From Undaria pinnatifida (Eukaryota; Sar; Phaeophyceae; Laminariales; Alariaceae), in contig JABAKD010000005.1 in assembly GCA_012845835.1 (NCBI GenBank), positions 14,347,705 through 14,411,704 on the forward strand: DNA of 64,000 nucleotides, read 5' to 3'. How positions within the stretch are numbered: position 1 is the stretch's first letter; each line of letters begins with the position of its first letter. Position numbers and translations under genes: made by a program. Shown in pieces: positions 1 through 10,504 of the stretch. Under the pieces are notes generated by a model. That model worked only from the letters and a program-made list of their open reading frames with translations. It ran no database searches and was not told the DNA's origin.

Positions 1-75
1 TGCAAGCTGTGTGTGATACTCCGATCGCGCGCATCACGAGTTGTGTGTCCTCATTAAGGATATAGGTCGTATATA
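1..75 (+). repeat. Foldback-like element terminus, cut by window edge
   Basis: This matches the terminal module seen at 33,920, 37,630, 54,945 and 55,490, and reversed at 36,960, 40,740 and 45,970. Shared landmarks are GCAAGCTGTGTGTGATAC, the CGATCGCGCG core and GTCCTCATTAAGGATATAGG. The outer part lies before the window. The modules that normally follow are missing: at about 75 the sequence changes to another repeat family, so this copy is truncated or interrupted. Confidence 0.75.
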
Positions 76-800
76 TACTACCTGGTATGGCCTTTTATCT
101 CATCGCTGGTCGCTCATTGGCCGGGGATAGTACATGAAGTAACCGTCATCTGGGTACGATAGGGTCCCATCCCAGGATCATAATCAATCCACACACACAT
201 AATATTTGTATTTTTCACACTTCTACTTTCCAGCTTCTGGACAAGCCGTGGTCACAGGTGTCGTCCCTTCTCCCTCCCGGTTCCTGCCCTCAATTTTTAT
301 CGCGCATAGGGTTCAGCAATCCCACGGCTCGTCGATTTCTCACGGAGTGTTGCTAACTCACGATCTCGCGCTTTCCGCAAGTCAATTTGTTCACAAGAAA
401 AAGTCCCCGCACGAAATTTTACGAGTATGGATATACACTCGGGCGGACTCGAACTCACGAAACTGACCTATACCACGCTCGAGGAAAACCTCATAGGCCA
501 CCGGGGTGACCGGGTCGTATCTACAACTCCGACAACACGGGGACAAACACGGATGCATATCACCAGGATTGATATATCCCGGCACAGTGTGGAAATCCCG
601 AACCCCACCGACTGGCCGATCTCTAATTGGCTGAGGGCGGTATATTTAAGAGCCAGCTCTACACGATAGGGTCCTACCCCCGGTCCAGATGTCATTATAT
701 AAATCTAAAGGTTTGACAAACCGGGGAACAAAACAGATTTCTTTCCGGTCGTCACCACCCCTAACGGTGTGGAAGCCTCGCCTACGTTGGCTGTAAATCG
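76..800 (-). repeat. R3 repeat units, minus orientation
   Basis: Read on the minus strand, this stretch aligns with 61,380-61,790. Both share the GGGACCCTATCGT landmark (here near 150 and 668), the GAGATCGGCC segment (near 615) and the pair AATCCTGGTGATAT and GTTGTCGG. Two diverged units are present. No host coding sequence is seen; the short open frames here are repeat shadows. Confidence 0.65.
445..502 (-). other. tRNA-like segment with A and B boxes
   Basis: On the minus strand, an A-box-like GGTGGCCTATGAGG (489-502) is followed by a B-box-like GAGTTCGAGTCC (445-456). The surrounding sequence resembles the tRNA-like head of the R2 repeats at 57.87, 59.63 and 63.61 kb. I could not fold an acceptor stem, so this is a tRNA-derived repeat part and not a tRNA gene. 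Confidence 0.4.
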
Positions 801-940
801 CTGATTGGTACGAGCACAATAACCGTGGAAAAAAAACCGAAATGAGGCCAAAACGGTGCGTGTTTGACCCGCGAAAAAATGTTCAAATAGTCATGAAATA
901 CTACAATCACCTCTTTGTCGCTTATTATGCGACACCGAAA
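800..940 (-). repeat. R4-derived fragment joined to R2
   Basis: The minus strand carries TTCGGTGTCGCATAATAAGC and, further on, a segment resembling 60,730-60,790 (GGCCTCATTT, then CCACGGTTATT). The same modules occur in the same order at 60,650-60,790. That shared order is the main support. Confidence 0.55.
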
Positions 941-2190
941 TGTACCTACCCACGCTGCTAGGCGTTCTTAGAATCTAGCTGGTTCTCCCAGGAATTTGTT
1001 TTGCATTTCTGCATAATGAATTCTATCTCACAACAGTGGGGATCAACCTCAAGGACCAACGCTAGTACAATAGTATCCGAAGGTAAGCACTAGATAGACC
1101 ACCGGGGCGACCGGTTCTAAATAACTCACCAGAGATGATCAATCAGCAATCAACAGCAAGGAGCACGTCAATTAAGAAGCAACACAAAACTATTTGTCAG
1201 TTACACACCAACACGACCGCTCCTCTTCCAGTTGACCGCGGCAAACGACCAAAACAGCATCGGAGGTAGAGGAACTACAGCAACAACAAAGCACGTCTCC
1301 CACATTGTCCAATAACTTCTCCATAGATTACTCTCGGGGAAAAGAACCACCAAACCATGCGACACCGGGAAGAATGGATGCCACTAGTTTCTACCGTGAA
1401 TACCGTCTATACTACTTACTATACGACCTTCGCGTGGCGCAGCTCAACAACAGGAACAATGATTCCCCTTGTTTTTATGTCGAAAAGTTATGCCATGATT
1501 TTTGGTACACCCTTTCCCTTGCTATAAGTCAGAAAAAAAAGCGTGTGTGTAATATAGCGCATCAGTTTGTGTGATATTACCCGTGTCTGTATTACTTGCA
1601 CGAGTACAAACTATGTAGATGTGCCCGAACTACCACACTCTCGAGGCCGGGGACGCAGCCACTCGTGATGCTGCAGTGTGGCGTTTTCTGGCGCAGTAAT
1701 CGTAATCACTACCTCCTCGTTTTAGTCATGCGTACGCTTGCAATATCTATCCATGTACGTACGTACCTACCGAAATTCAATGATAAAATGCACTACTACT
1801 ACTGATGTCATACCTACTGCGGTACCATGATGATTGTTTTTACAGTAGATATTTGTTTGTTTTGGGACAAAATACGACTTCAATTTGGAAATAATGTCGT
1901 GCCAAGTTTTTTGTTGTCAACCTCCCCATACACATACATGTACATCAAGATCCGAAGAATAGATGGAGAGCAACGTTCAAACTAGTCTTTTTTGCGCGCT
2001 TCCCGATTTTCTCGCTCAGCCTCCATCCGCGTTCACGTCGAGGTGCCGAATGGATAAGGCACGGCAAGGGGCGATGGAGCCGCGCCCCGAAGACGGCGCT
2101 CGATACCCACTGAGCCCAACGGCAGCGACACACAGCAGTAGTAGCTGCGCCGGGGCAATCGCTTAGAGGCGGCCATGAAAAAAGCGTCGT
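940..2190 (-). repeat. R2 composite repeat, minus orientation
   Basis: Read on the minus strand, this aligns over most of its length with 55,836-58,170 and 58,535-59,960. It starts with the G module (2,005-2,180, landmark CCGCGTTCACGTCGAGGTGC). A middle part follows with CGTACGTAC, GCGCCAGAAA, CACACACGCTTTTT and GCGCCACGCGAAGGTCGTA. It ends with a tRNA-like head (1,080-1,121, GGTCGCCCCGGTGGTCTA) and a tail ending GCAGCGTGGGTAGGTACA. Open frames in it, such as 1,305-1,574, are not conserved as protein among copies. Confidence 0.7.
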
Positions 2191-2618
2191 CGGGAAGAAA
2201 TATAGATGCCAAATACTACAAACATGAGATTCTAAATATCATAATTTTACATTGGCCGGCGCCTATTCTTTGGGTAAGGCAGGGTAGCACTTAGACGAAA
2301 TAAGTTGTAGTTATTCAATTCGCCATTGAAGTTTAAAGTTAGGCCAACAACAGTTTAATACGAAAATGGGATTCCGAAGGCTTACTTTGACAGAAGAATA
2401 ACATAGAACAAAGGAAGCAGGCATAGAGGAAACACACTCGGTTATTGAAAGCGCCGCCAACCAAAAGTTATCCTGCAAAAACAAAATTAGTGAAGAAAAA
2501 GCGAAATAAGTATTGAAAACCTGCTTCGTTTCTAGGCCAAACAAAAGAAGACATTGCATCAACAAAAAGGCAATTGGCGGAACTGTTTGAAACATTTAAT
2601 ATGCGAAAGAGAAGAAGG
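2191..2618. other. No recognised feature
   Basis: AT-rich sequence with short open frames on both strands, none of which looks like protein. I see no repeat shared with the rest of the window. Confidence 0.5.
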
Positions 2619-2640
2619 AAGGCGCCGTTGACGGCGCCTT
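2619..2640. repeat. Perfect 10-bp inverted repeat with a 2-nt loop
   Basis: AAGGCGCCGT, then TG, then ACGGCGCCTT. The arms are exact reverse complements. The site lies just before the first unit of the R4 tandem block and may mark its edge. Confidence 0.8.
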
Positions 2641-4440
2641 GGAAAACCCTTCCCCGTCTACATCCACAGAAGTAGGCGAAAAACTTGCTTACACAAAAAC
2701 ACTAGAATGGAAAAAAATTGGCACACTGAATGCCCTCAATCTATTAATAAGTACTTTCAATGTGCGCAGAACTTACCTAGCGACATTCTTCCCAACTCTT
2801 ATCGTTTGTCTTCCTTTCCTTGTTTTTCCGTGGAATAATTGCCCGCATTCTCCCCTCTACTTTGTCGGTTATTCGATCCCGAAAGAGAGGCTGAAAATCC
2901 CGATTTCATTTGCCTATTGGGTTAAAGTCAAAACAAAAGCTCGCTGTTAGGTTCGCGATGTTTGACAAGCTACTCACTGGCACAGGGAAACACTTCAGTT
3001 CGGAAAAGTTGCCCGCGTGATAACCTCTTGGTGGCATATGCGATCCCGAAAATAACTGCTAAACATCCCGGTTTCATTAAATTGCCTATTGAGTCAAAGC
3101 CTAACTAAGCTCGCACTTACTTACGCGGTCGCAATTTCACAAGTTGTTTGCATAATAGGTCGCGCAAAAAATAGATTTTGAGCCTACATCAGGTTGACGT
3201 GCAGAGCAAGCAGATTCAAAATGAGAACCACTTAAACAGCACTAAACGATCTAAAAGCACGAATTAGAGCCATCTACTGGCGGTATAATACGCGTTCTCG
3301 TGGACGTATGTTGTTTATCTTGCAGCCTTTTTTACTTATTTGCATTACATTATTCACAACTCCTATCGTTTGTTTTTCGTTTCAATATTTTTCATGGAAT
3401 TCTTGCCCGCATTATCACGACTTGGTCGCATATGCGACCCCTTAAAAAGAGGCTGTAAATCTCAATTTCATCCGCCTTTTGGGTCAAAGTCAAGACAAAA
3501 GCTCACAACTGGTTTTCGCGGTGTTTGGCATGCTACTCGCTCGCATAGGGCAACTATTCCATTCGGAAAAGTTGACCGCATTACCACGTCTTGGTCGCAT
3601 ATGCGATTCTGGAAAAATGGGCTGAAAATCCCAAATTCACTCGCTTATCGGCGTCAAAGCCCACCTAAGCTCGCAACTATTTACACGGTCGCAATTTGAC
3701 AAGATATTTGCATGATAGATCGAGCAAACAAATGTTTTTGAGCCGACCAGTATCAGGTTGACGTGCAGAGCATGCACGCTCAAAATACGAAACATTTGAA
3801 TAGCACCAAACGCAATATAAAGGGACGAATAGGAGCGATCTACTACTGGTATAACATGCGTTCTTGTGGACGTACGTTGTTCGTCTTGCAGCCTTTCTGA
3901 TCTTCTTGCATCACATTCGTCACAACTCCTATCGTTTGGTTTCCTTTTCAATCCTTTTTAATGGTGGAATAGTTGCCCGCAATATCACCACTTGGTCGCT
4001 TATATTATGCGACCCGTAAACAAGAGGTGTAAAAATGGATCAAAGGCTAACTGAAAGCTTCCAATTGTTTTCGAAGTTATTTTAATGCGACTAGAAATCA
4101 CAGGGCAACAACATAATTTGGATTACTTGCCCGCGTTGTCACATCTTTGTTTCATATGCGACTCATAAAAAAGAGGTTGTAAATCGCGATTTCATTCGCG
4201 TACTGGATCAAAGCATGACTAAAAGCTCACAATTACTTTCGCCGTTTTCTAAATTAATGCGACTAGCTCGCATAAGGCATCAATGTTATTCGGAACACTT
4301 GCCTGCATAATAACCCCCCGGTCGCACAAGTGACCCTGAAACAAGTGGCTGAAAATACCGATTTCATTCGCCTGTTGGGTCAAAACCTAACTAAGCTCGC
4401 AATGATTTAGGCGGTCGTAATTTGACAAGTTATTCTCCAT
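2641..4440 (+). repeat. R4 tandem repeat, first block
   Basis: Units are marked by GAGCCTACATCAGGTTGACG, near 3,180 and (diverged) near 3,740, about 562 bp apart. Inside each unit a subrepeat of roughly 160-180 bp recurs, with landmarks TTGCCCGCAT, GGTCGCATATGCGAC, AAATCCCGATTTCATT and GGGTCAAAG. It is seen near 2,840, 3,010, 3,410, 3,570, 3,975, 4,125 and 4,305. The last part, 3,970-4,440, holds extra subrepeats. Open frames at 2,639-2,950 and 3,340-3,699 lie across this array and are not credible genes. Confidence 0.75.
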
Positions 4441-4591
4441 GCGTCAGCCTGGTGTCTTCCAAACTAAAACGATTTCGGTGGAGTCCACTTTTTATGAAGC
4501 ACGAAAATCACAACCAGGAGTAGTCCTTGATCAACTCCCGTTCTCGGTTGATGGCAGAAGCATCGCGACAATTTTTGCATGCCTCGACAGC

Positions 4592-4915
4592 CTAGCACAT
4601 GTCTTCGGCCTCCGGCCGAGCGTCAACATCAGAGATGGGGGGTTTGAGACGAAATCTGTTTCGAGAGCTCATCGACTTGGCCCCAACCAGGTGCTGCACC
4701 ACATGCATCACTGATCCGTACTTTGTGTCCCCAGTATAAACGATTTCTTCACATTTCGCGGACAAAAAATGACCGGGGTAGGCTTTGAGGGTCGGCCTCT
4801 CCGGGCCCAACAGGATAGTGTGAACAGAGATGGACACCATGGGCGGTTCGCGAGCCCTTTCCACCCCTCTCGACAGCTCGACCAGAAACGACGGTGCTTG
4901 AAACTTCTCGAAAAG
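4592..4915 (-). pseudogene. Unidentified decayed coding fragment
   Basis: I do not recognise this gene. One minus-strand frame stays open for about 105 codons and has protein-like composition. Recognisable stretches include SFLVELSRGVERAREPPM, VHTILLGPERPTLKAYPGHF, EEIVYTGDTKYGSVMHVVQH and RNRFRLKPPISDVDARPEAE. It ends in a stop after EDMC, and similar-looking sequence (VEACKNCRDAS) follows beyond that stop. Together these suggest a decayed exon or transposon protein. The region 4,440-5,060 is not shared with other repeats here. A chance open frame is also possible. Confidence 0.3.
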
Positions 4916-5059
4916 AGAGATCCAGCAAATATTTCACTTTTTCCCCGAAAGGGGCAGGCAAGAAACAACCCTCCCGAAATTCAATTAGACCGATCACTGC
5001 TGTGGTAGCTCGATTTTATATACGCATGGACGTAACAACAACTGCAACGTGCTGGTGCG

Positions 5060-6490
5060 ATCCTTAACGTCATCGCCGCCTCACACAAATATGTGCAGCC
5101 CCTTGTGCTCCAGCTGAGTGATGCGCCCTCGGCAGGGGGTCATATTTGAACCTAAAGATCAGATGACCTTGCCGGGCGAGGTCTCCCAAGCCAGGAAAAA
5201 CAGGTAACTGCCGGGTAGCTACTAGGCTGACGCTTGGGTGCTGTGCTGTGTGCTGTAACGGGTACGGCGTGCCTGGTACTTCACTGGTACCACCGTGGTA
5301 TGGATGCGCACACCGCCGGCACAAGCAGCAGGCACTGCGGGCGGCAATAAAGAAGGGACTGGGTTCCCTTCTGTAGCTCGCGTTCGAGCTTCGCATAGCT
5401 TCGTGAAGCGCTAGCTGTGCAGCAAAAGGCGCGGCACAAGAAACCTCAAGCACAACATGTATATCTAGCCCTCTTTTGCGTTCAATGTACAATGGTTCCG
5501 CTCTCGCGCAAGGGGAAGTGCAAATAGAACATATGTAAAGGGGGGAAAAAAAATAAGAGGCCCATGGATTGGTGTGGCTAGCGAATTGATAATGCCAAGA
5601 GCAGCTGCTTGTGCCGAGCTAGTTGCCCTATGGTGTGCACTGTGCTGTGTCCTTGTTGGTGATGTCACGTTCTGATCGGCAGTACGGGTGTAACTTAGGG
5701 GGGGGAAGCATGCAACATGCGGACCGAGAGATAACAATGAACTGAATGACGAAAGCAAAAAGACGAGCACACAACACGTACGTACGCACATAACGCTAAC
5801 TGGTACCTGATACTTCACATCATACCTGGTGCTGCTGTATGTTAGAACGAAAGTACAGCGCAGCACCACACAGCACCGCACCGCAGGGCAAGGCAGCTAT
5901 GTCTTAGTGCTGGGCTTGAACTAGGTTGGGGGTGCATGCATTGCGATTCAACGATGTACTGTAGTATGCATGTGTACAAACCTCTGGTGTTGTAGTAGTA
6001 TCGGTACGTGGTAATATTGATGACAAGAGCAGCGGCGGGCGATCGAACGACGGCAGGCGAGGGAGCAAGCGAGCGACGACGGGCTAGGGACGAGGGTGGC
6101 CAAAGGCCGCCCGACGGCGGCGGCGGCGGGTGAGTGGCGGCGGGCGATTGACGGCGGTCAAACGAGCGGGCGAACAATCGGGCGACCGCGGGCGATCGAC
6201 GACGTTGCCACTCTGTACTAAGTACCTGGTACAACAATAGTACAGCACAGCGCACAACAGAACAAAGTCCATCAACACCCTCCCATGAGCCCATAATGTG
6301 TGTATATATGTACGAAAATAGCAACTGACCTCGAACCGATCCACCCAGCCAACTTCAGATGTCGTCTTGGGGGCGTGGCGATCACTGAAATATGATGGTA
6401 CCCTATTTTGGCCCAAAAGGCACCGTGTATACCCGAAAGAGTATTTCCATCGCCAGTAAGAACATTTTAAAATAAACTTGAACCTAGCCA
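5060..6490. repeat. R5 G+C-rich repeat block
   Basis: 5,550-5,890 matches, in reverse orientation, 54,530-54,830. Shared landmarks are a segment with GATAATGCCAAGAGC, GATGTCACGTTCTGATC, GGTACCTGATACTTC, and the CAGCACCGCAC satellite. The rest of the block is similar in composition and includes a CGA-rich stretch (6,030-6,190). Frames such as 5,842-6,324 arise from the biased composition. Confidence 0.6.
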
Positions 6491-6659
6491 TGGTGTATCA
6501 CTCTGTTCGTAAAAGTTTCTTGCTGTGTCCAGATTGGGTGATGCATGCTATCCTTGCAACGTATGCCACCCTCGCCAACCACGCCACGCTCGGCGTCATC
6601 TTCCACGTGTTCCTCGCTCTATTATTATAAGGCTTAGTGTGAGTAATCTGTTGGTTAAC

Positions 6660-6682
6660 TTTTTTTTTTTTTTTTTTTTTTT
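6660..6682. repeat. T23 homopolymer
   Basis: An uninterrupted run of 23 T is followed by a short GATCC/GGATC inverted repeat and an A8 run (6,706-6,713). It could be the A-tail of a minus-strand retroposed sequence, but no such sequence is identified. Nothing is recognised at 6,490-6,659. Confidence 0.8.
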
Positions 6683-6784
6683 AGATCCTCCTGGGGATCC
6701 GGGTAAAAAAAAGCTTAAGCTCCATACACTTTCGTTTGTGTACCGGTTTTCGTCCATCTGCAGAACGCAGATGGACGTTGTTAA

Positions 6785-6897
6785 CCTTTGCAAGTGGTCA
6801 AACGGACTAGTACCCCACTAATACCTAAAAAATTTCGTCGCCGACAGACAATGTTTTGTTTGGGCCGTGGGTTCAAATCTCACATCCGCCCCAAAAA
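6785..6897 (+). other. tRNA-like remnant
   Basis: A T-arm-like segment, GTGGG TTCAAAT CTCAC, has a foldable stem (one G-U pair) and is followed by ATCCGCC and CCCA. An A-box-like GTGGTCAAACGG lies about 85 bp upstream. The spacing is longer than in a normal tRNA and no matching 5' acceptor strand was found. The first half recurs at 7,076-7,110 and 37,260-37,300, so this is more likely a tRNA-derived retroposon head than a functional gene. Confidence 0.35.
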
Positions 6898-7064
6898 ACT
6901 TCTTCAGACTTTGCCCATGCCGAACTTGAATAATACTCCCCCCGGCATCCCCAAGAAATGGAACCGCTTGGATATTGACAGGCCCGCCCGTATATCCGGC
7001 CGATCTGCTATCCCGCCGTTTCAGGAGGGGAGAGTGATATAAGGATTAGTTTGGGCAAGCTGTT

Positions 7065-7110
7065 AGTTAACGTTTTGCAAGTGGTCAAACGGACAAATAT
7101 CCCACTTGTA
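7065..7110 (+). repeat. Second copy of the tRNA-like 5' half
   Basis: GTTTTGCAAGTGGTCAAACGG repeats the sequence near 6,790 and, with changes, that near 37,262. It is flanked upstream by TTAGTTTGGG, as is the copy at 37,238. Confidence 0.5.
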
Positions 7111-7560
7111 CATCAATACTACGCCCCTTTGAGCCCCGTTGCCCGCGCGGAGAGATGCAAGCCGTGCCCTTCGGCGCTGGTTTCGACACTCGGCTGCTTC
7201 CGGCCGTCACCTCCCAGCCTCTGCCTGTTGACATCCGCTCTGTCCGGAAGTATAATGCCGGGGTCTGTCTTGATGTTGAAGACAAAATTATCCTTATATT
7301 ATCGGACACGTCAAGTTATTCCCCAAGAAAAGCGACACCGGCCCACCCACACCCAGACCCTTTCGCTCGTGCCTCGACGAGCACGCGCCCGCGCGGCGTT
7401 AGAACGCCGATTCACCTTTGTCTGCACCCATCCCCACGAACCCAAAGCGGGGTCCGCTATAATACAAAGCCAGGCCTAAATCGAGTCTGGAGACGATCAA
7501 CGCGAACGATACCCATTCGCTTGCGTTACTAAAACCAATTGAAATAAAATGTCACGCAAA
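7111..7560. other. Unassigned region with overlapping open frames
   Basis: Two overlapping plus frames (7,051-7,479 and 7,155-7,532) are open for more than 120 codons. The second contains RKYNAGVCLDVEDKIILIL. Composition in 7,350-7,450 is G+C-rich. I recognise no family and see no splice signals that would decide a frame. Confidence 0.3.
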
Positions 7561-8245
7561 ACACGATTTTGAGCCTACATCAGGTTGACGCGCAGAGCAA
7601 GCACCCTCGAAATGAGAAACACTTGAACAGCACCAAATGCAATATATATGGACGAACTAGAGTGGTCTACGGGTGGTATAATACGCGTGCTTGTCGTCGT
7701 ATGTTGTTCGTCTGGCAGATTTTTAATCTTCTTTCATAAAATTCCTCACACCTCTTACCGTTTGTCTTCCTTTTCATTTTTCTCCTTTTATGGTGGCCCG
7801 CATTATTATCACCTTTTGGTCGCTTATGCGACCCCGAAAAAAGAAGCTGAAAATCCCGACTTCATTTGCCTATTGAGTCAAAGGCTAACTAAAAGCTCGC
7901 AATGCTTTTTGTGGTTCCTAGCACGCTACTAGCTCGCAAAGGGCTACAATTCGATTAGAAAAAGTTTCCCGCATAATCACCTTGTGGTCTCATATGCGTC
8001 CCCAAAAGAAATGACTGCAAATCCCGACTTCATTCACTTATTGGGTTGAAGCCTAACTAAACTCGCAATTATTTTTGGGGTCACAATTTGGGTAGTTATT
8101 TGCATAATAGGTCGCGGGAAAACGATTTTGAGCCTACATCAGGTTCACGTGCAGAGCAAGCACGCTCAAAATGAGAAACACTTGAACAACGCCAAACGCA
8201 ATGAGAAGTAAAAAAGGACGAATTAGAGCTACACAGTTTTTACGT
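7560..8245 (+). repeat. R4 tandem repeat, second block
   Basis: Two GAGCCTACATCAGGTTSACG landmarks, near 7,572 and 8,131, are about 562 bp apart, the same period as in the first block. The intervening unit has two internal subrepeats (near 7,797 and 7,962). The second unit breaks off near 8,245. Confidence 0.75.
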
Positions 8246-8527
8246 GTTATTCGTGCATGGGAGAAAACATTGCAACCGATGTAGATTTGGAAATTAAGCT
8301 GTTTAAAATAATGTTTTTCCGTGTTTTATTCGTTCAAGCTCTGCACACGTCAACCAAAGCAAACGCTCGAGAGCATACCACCCAAAGATTCAAATCTATA
8401 GCAACTACCGTTTGGAAATGATGTCCACTTTGGAAATTATTACGCTCTGCAGACGTCAAGATACAACCGAAGGCTCGAGAGTACATCCTCAAAATACAAC
8501 ATATTAGCAATTTTCGTTCGTCTAGCT
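8246..8527. other. No recognised feature
   Basis: AT-rich. A short internal similarity (GCTCTGCACACGTCAA near 8,338 and CTCTGCAGACGTCAAG near 8,445, each followed by a CTCGAGAG segment) suggests a diverged duplication of about 105 bp. No gene is seen. Confidence 0.4.
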
Positions 8528-8705
8528 TAGCCCCCATCCGCGTTCACGTCGAGGTGCGGAACGGATAAAGCAAGGCGAGGGGCGTTGGAGCCGCCCCCTG
8601 AAGACGACGCTCGAACGAAACGATTTGACCGATTTATTCTAGTTTCGAGAATTACATACTGAGGCCGAGACTGAAAAACACTCCGGGCCAAATATCTGTA
8701 CCCCC
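8528..8705 (-). repeat. G module of the R2 composite, solo copy
   Basis: On the minus strand this reads like 55,860-56,030 and 58,550-58,710: GAGTGTTTTTC, CTCGGCCTCA, CGTTCGAGCG, then GTGAACGCGGATGGGGGCT. The R2 middle part does not follow, so this is a truncated or independently inserted module. Confidence 0.65.
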
Positions 8706-9083
8706 CCAAAAAAAGAAGAATGTTTTAGCTATGTATATATGTTAAAATGGCTCTTGCCGCCCGCGGCTGGCCCAGATACCCCGTCGCAGGCCTTGTTGAT
8801 CAGTGTTCGTGCTGAACAACCACAGCAAGCTTGAATACATTCACGCTGTACGTGCAGCGTACCGGTAGAAGGAATTGCTCAACAACAGTCATTCAACGAG
8901 TGTCTATTGATATTATCATTTCGGCTTCCCCGATGGAGTTGGAGTCGAATCTCGGCCCTACTAACGTTAAGCTTGGGGGTTCAAGTCTAACAGAGTGCAT
9001 AATACGTGCAATGGCGCTGCGCCGCGGGAGGCTGATCCCGCCCGCTATGCTCACGCAAGGAAGAACGTACCTGTGAAGGAGAC
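8706..9083. other. No recognised feature
   Basis: No repeat shared with the rest of the window is visible. An 81-codon plus frame at 8,831-9,076 has no recognisable motif. Confidence 0.4.
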
Positions 9084-9243
9084 AGAAAGAAGAGACCCAT
9101 TTTTTTGTGCAATGTGGCTCGATAATGGCAAGAGATGCTTGTGCAGACCTGATTAAAGGGGCCAGAAAGAAGAGACCCATTTTTTATGGCAATGTGGCTT
9201 GATAGTGGCAAGCGATGCTTGTGCAGACCTGATTGCCCTGTGC
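9084..9243. repeat. 80-bp tandem duplication
   Basis: AGAAAGAAGAGACCCATTTT begins at 9,084 and again at 9,164. The two 80-bp units differ at a handful of positions. The second unit runs into an R5 copy. Confidence 0.8.
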
Positions 9244-9539
9244 TGTGCTGTGTGCTTGTTGGCAATGTCACGTTCTGATAGTCAGGCCGGGTTTAATTTA
9301 CGAAAAAAACGTGAGGACCGAGAGATGAAAATAAAATGAAGAAATAAATAGGACGAGTACACAGGTTTATCGGTACTTGGTACCTGGTACTTCGCATGGT
9401 ACTTGGCACTGTGTGCTCGAAAGAAAGCACAGCGCAGCATGGCTCAGCACCGCACCTCAGGGCAAAGCACGGCACTGCACGGGCGGTGTTGTGCTGCTCT
9501 GCTGGGCTATAGTTTTGCAGCGCGGCAGCACTAAGAAGG
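9230..9539. repeat. R5 repeat copy
   Basis: Same order of landmarks as 5,620-5,890: TGTGCTGTGTGCTTGTTGGC, AATGTCACGTTCTGAT, GGTACCTGGTACTTC, CGAAAGAAAGCACAGC, then GCACGGCAC-type satellite. The Ty3/gypsy element is inserted in or beside it, since R5-type sequence resumes at 20,366. Confidence 0.65.
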
Positions 9540-9544
9540 GCAAT

Positions 9545-10045
9545 ACGACGCGTGGCGGCTGTGCTATTCAATGTCACGCGGAGAGTCCGTCTGTGAGCAG
9601 GGGGGAAGCTTTAAAAGCGTCTTCGGCTTCATCGGACAGAGCCATGAAGGATCTTCCCGGAGCGGTAAAACTTGCAGGTTTGGTAGAAAGTCCAGTAGCA
9701 TGGATTAAGGGAATCGCCTAGTGTCTGTGGATGACACCCCCTGAAACAACAAATGTTAAAATGAAGTGGTATGTGAGTTCCTCTACCTTCCCCTAGTCTC
9801 TTTGACGCTGCTGTGTCCACTGTGCTCGTCATCGAGTATATTGCCTTGTTGATCATCCGCTTGCAGCTTGTTTTCGACTTCTGTGCGCCACGATTCACCG
9901 ACCCACTTACTCAGATGATCTCCACACCTCTTCACATAAAGAGGTGCTGCACGAACTCAAAGCACCAGGTGAGAGAATTGCAGATAAAATTGAGGCACCT
10001 GGATCCCTTCAGGGTCTGAGGAAGGAGTCTTGACGTAGCATGGTG
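9545..10045 (+). repeat. Ty3/gypsy 5' LTR
   Basis: Aligns with 19,875-20,360 through shared segments such as ACGACGCGTGGCG, ATGAAGGATC, GGAATCGC followed by AGTGTCTGT, TATGTGAGT, GATCTCCACACCT/GATATCCACACCT and CCCTTCA followed by TCTGAGGA. The left edge is set by the GCAAT duplication at 9,540-9,544. The right edge is uncertain by about 20 bp because the repeats have diverged. TGGTGAATCTAGGGA at 10,041 could be the start of a primer-binding site, but I cannot name a matching tRNA. Confidence 0.75.
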
Positions 10046-10504
10046 AATCTAGGGAGATCCCAGACCACAGTTCATTGCAAGGACCAAAGTGTCTACCGGG
10101 GAACCCTTCGCTGGAAATCATATCATCCGATGTCGAAACTTTCCGGTCGAAGTGTGTACCACTCTGTATGTATTTGTAGGAGGTATTCGATCACAAATAT
10201 CGTTACCCAATGATCCTAATATATTACCAGATAGGCGGGTATCAACCGGATCATATCGTATGTTATGTATTAGGACGTAAGACATTCGAGGAACCTCGTC
10301 CCATGTACCCTGGTACATCTTGTGCGTGTAACATGTATGTCAGTCCAGGCATGACCCTCGAGAACTCGACAACACCACGACTGCATGCACGATCAAAAGT
10401 GCTGCGGTGAGCAATTCTTACTGTATATTACGTAAATTTGACGCTGTAGCAAAACAAAAAAAATAAAAAACACGGATCCGGGAAGTAAGATGTAATGTAT
10501 CGTT

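Noticed and set aside
5842-6324. 160-codon minus-strand open frame
   Set aside because: It lies in the R5 block and a CGA-rich stretch; low-complexity arginine and alanine residues with no conserved counterpart in other R5 copies.
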